64,000 bases of DNA from Streptomyces sp. DHE7-1 (lineage in GTDB: Bacteria > Actinomycetota > Actinomycetes > Streptomycetales > Streptomycetaceae): positions 5,238,001-5,302,000 of the forward strand of contig JACJDG010000003.1 in the NCBI GenBank assembly GCA_016432725.1, in the 5' to 3' direction. Positions 62,512-64,000 of the stretch are shown here, one piece after another. A program made the position numbers and the translations under genes. Positions within the stretch are counted from its first letter, which is position 1, and every line of letters starts with the position of its first letter. The notes beneath the pieces were generated by a model. It saw only the letters and a list, made by a program, of their open reading frames with translations. It was not told the origin of the DNA and did no database searches.

Positions 62512-64000
62512 GTGAAACCCAGATTGGGCAGGCTTGTCGCGTGCCTTGCGGTCTCCGCGGTGGTCAGTACCGCGTTGCCGCAGGTCGCATATGCGGCATC
62601 GGACTCCGGTGATGGTGACGGAAAGGGATAGTCGACACCCTGAAAGGCTGGTTCGGCGCTGACGACGACGAGCACGAGCTCGCGGCGCCTCCGTCGCACG
62701 ACGAGCTGGAGGTCGCCGACCGGCAGAAGCTGCCGAGGGGCAAGCGGGCGGCCAGGGCGAAGCGGGTCGCGGAGCTGAAGAGCCGTCGTACGTCGAGTGC
62801 GCGGTTCTGGCGGATGTCGGACGGCCGGGTGCAGGCGGAGTTGTCGGCGGTGCCGACGTCGTACCGTTCGGGCTCGGGCAGGAAGGCTTCCTGGAAGCCG
62901 ATCGACACCACCGTCCACGCGACGGACGCGAAGGGCTTCGACTTCGCCAACACGGCCAACGAGGGCCGTAGCTGGTTCGGCTCGCATGCCGGCCGACTGG
63001 TCAAGTTCCAGTCGCCGGACGGCCGTTCGGTCACCCTCGGCCTCAAGGACGCCGACACCTTGAGGCCGGTGGCGAAGGGTTCGACGGTCACGTACAAGGA
63101 CGCCGTCGAGGGGGCCGATCTGGAGTACGGCGTGGGCCGGGGCCGGGTGAAGGAGAACATCACCCTGGCGAAGCGCCCGAGCGGGCCGGTGCGGTTCACG
63201 TTCACGCTGGACACCGACGGGCTGGTGCCGAAGGCGCGCAAGGACGGCTCGATCGCGCTGTTCGGTGAGTTGCCGAACACGCCGGTGATGGTGATCCCGG
63301 CGCCGTTCATGACGGACGCGAGCAAGGCGGCGAAGGCGCGGAAGTCGGTCTTCGGCGAGACGTACAGCACCAAGGTCTCGCAGAAGCTCACGAAGGACGG
63401 CAAGTCCTGGGCACTGACGGTGACGCCGGACGCGAGGTGGCTGGCCGCCAAGGAGCGCCAGTACCCGGTCGTGATCGACCCGACGATCACGATCGCACCG
63501 TCGCCGTCGGACTCGCAGGACACGATGGTCCTGTCGGACCAGGCGTCGACGAACTTCAACACGACGTGGAAGCTGTCGGCGGGCAAGACCGACACGGGTA
63601 TCTCGCGTTCACTGATCAAGTTCCCGCTGAGCGAGATCCCGTCGGGCACGAGCATCGACTCGGCCCGTCTGGAGATGTACTTCGACCAGGCGCACACCAC
63701 CAATGCCAACGATGTCGCGATCGGTGCGTACCGGGCGACAGGTGCCTGGGACGAGTCGACGGCGACCTGGTCCAACACCAGCTCCCTGGTGGGCGAGCTG
63801 TCCGGCACCAGCGTCCAGGTGGACGACGGGGACGCCGGGACCACGGCCGCGGTGGGATCGTGGAAGCCGGGGTCGACGACGTACGGCATCGACGGCGACT
63901 ACCTGTACAACAAGGACGCGGTCCTCGGGGACACCTACACCTGGCAGCCGAACCTGCCGGAGGCCGCCTCGTACCGGGTGGACACGCACTACGTGCAGGC
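62512..64000 (+). CDS. Large secreted DNRLRE-domain protein, 5' part (one frameshift; continues beyond window)
   Basis: GTG 62512, behind GAAGAAAGGG, begins VKPRLGRLVACLAVSAVVST with a cleavable signal (ending AYAASD). After DSGDGDGKG one G is missing in AAGGGATAG (62625-62627), giving a false stop. The next frame continues without a break to the window edge: VDTLKGWFGADDDEHELAAP, WFGSHAGRLVKFQSPDGRSV, VVIDPTITIAPSPSDSQDTM and SRSLIKFPLSEIPSGTSIDS, then ARLEMYFDQAHTTNANDVAI. The last part is a DNRLRE-type beta-sandwich, usual in front of RHS/YD-repeat or wall-associated polymorphic toxins. At least 496 residues are visible, so the full protein is long. A toxin-like end is inference. Confidence 0.82.

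Noticed and set aside
62564..63889. A 441-codon minus-strand frame at the right end
   Set aside because: The plus strand encodes a secreted DNRLRE protein with clear motifs; the minus frame is its shadow.

Overview
The window is Streptomyces-like DNA: very high GC, GTG and TTG starts, and a core gene order that I recognise from Streptomyces chromosomes (lysA, hom, thrC, thrB, rho, rpmE, prfA, prmC, sua5, glyA, wecA, atpIBEFHAGDC). It divides into an accessory half (1 to about 27.3 kb) and a core half (27.3 to 64 kb). A tRNA-Arg(CCG) gene on the minus strand separates them, with its 3' end facing the accessory half.

The far left is a defence island. It holds the end of a DUF262/DUF1524 protein, an IS5-type transposase relic, an M.EcoRI-family adenine methylase overlapping a DUF262-HNH protein, an ISAs1-type relic, and a four-gene minus-strand unit (5.5 to 14.5 kb) of SNF2-like helicase, DUF4391 protein, type III Mod and type III Res. 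After a spacer with a large imperfect inverted repeat comes an integrative and conjugative element of the pSAM2/AICE type. It carries an ATP-binding regulator, an ABM-domain protein overlapping an XRE/TPR regulator with GTAC-rich palindromic sites, an FtsK-like tra gene, four small transfer/spread genes, rep, xis and int. Between int and the tRNA sits cargo: a NERD-domain protein, a PIN-domain protein and a leftover 3' end of a second NERD gene. No second copy of the tRNA 3' end was found further left, so the outer attachment site probably lies outside the window.

The core half starts with a response regulator and a catalytic-core-less ArgS paralogue beside lysA. Aspartate-family amino acid synthesis follows (lysA, hom, thrC, thrB), then rho, a secreted trypsin-like protease with VCBS repeats, an LCP protein, and translation genes (rpmE, prfA, prmC, sua5). 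Next are a phosphatase-like protein whose nucleophile is Ser, serine hydroxymethyltransferase and WecA, then the complete F1Fo ATP synthase operon with a Rex-like operator upstream. The right end holds a DUF2550 protein, a GH18 chitinase with DasR-type repeats, a PduO-type adenosyltransferase, a TetR/ABC export module, an L,D-transpeptidase lipoprotein with an MmpS-like partner, and the start of a large secreted DNRLRE protein.

Indels dominate the reading of this sequence. Indispensable genes (atpA, atpD, glyA, sua5, lysA twice, and the tRNA acceptor stem) and many accessory genes each lack one G or C in a short homopolymer run. Losses are almost always single bases. This is most simply a sequencing/assembly artefact, so I annotate these loci as intact genes with a noted frameshift. 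Only the two transposase relics, the amber codon in tra and the NERD relic look like real decay or substitution.
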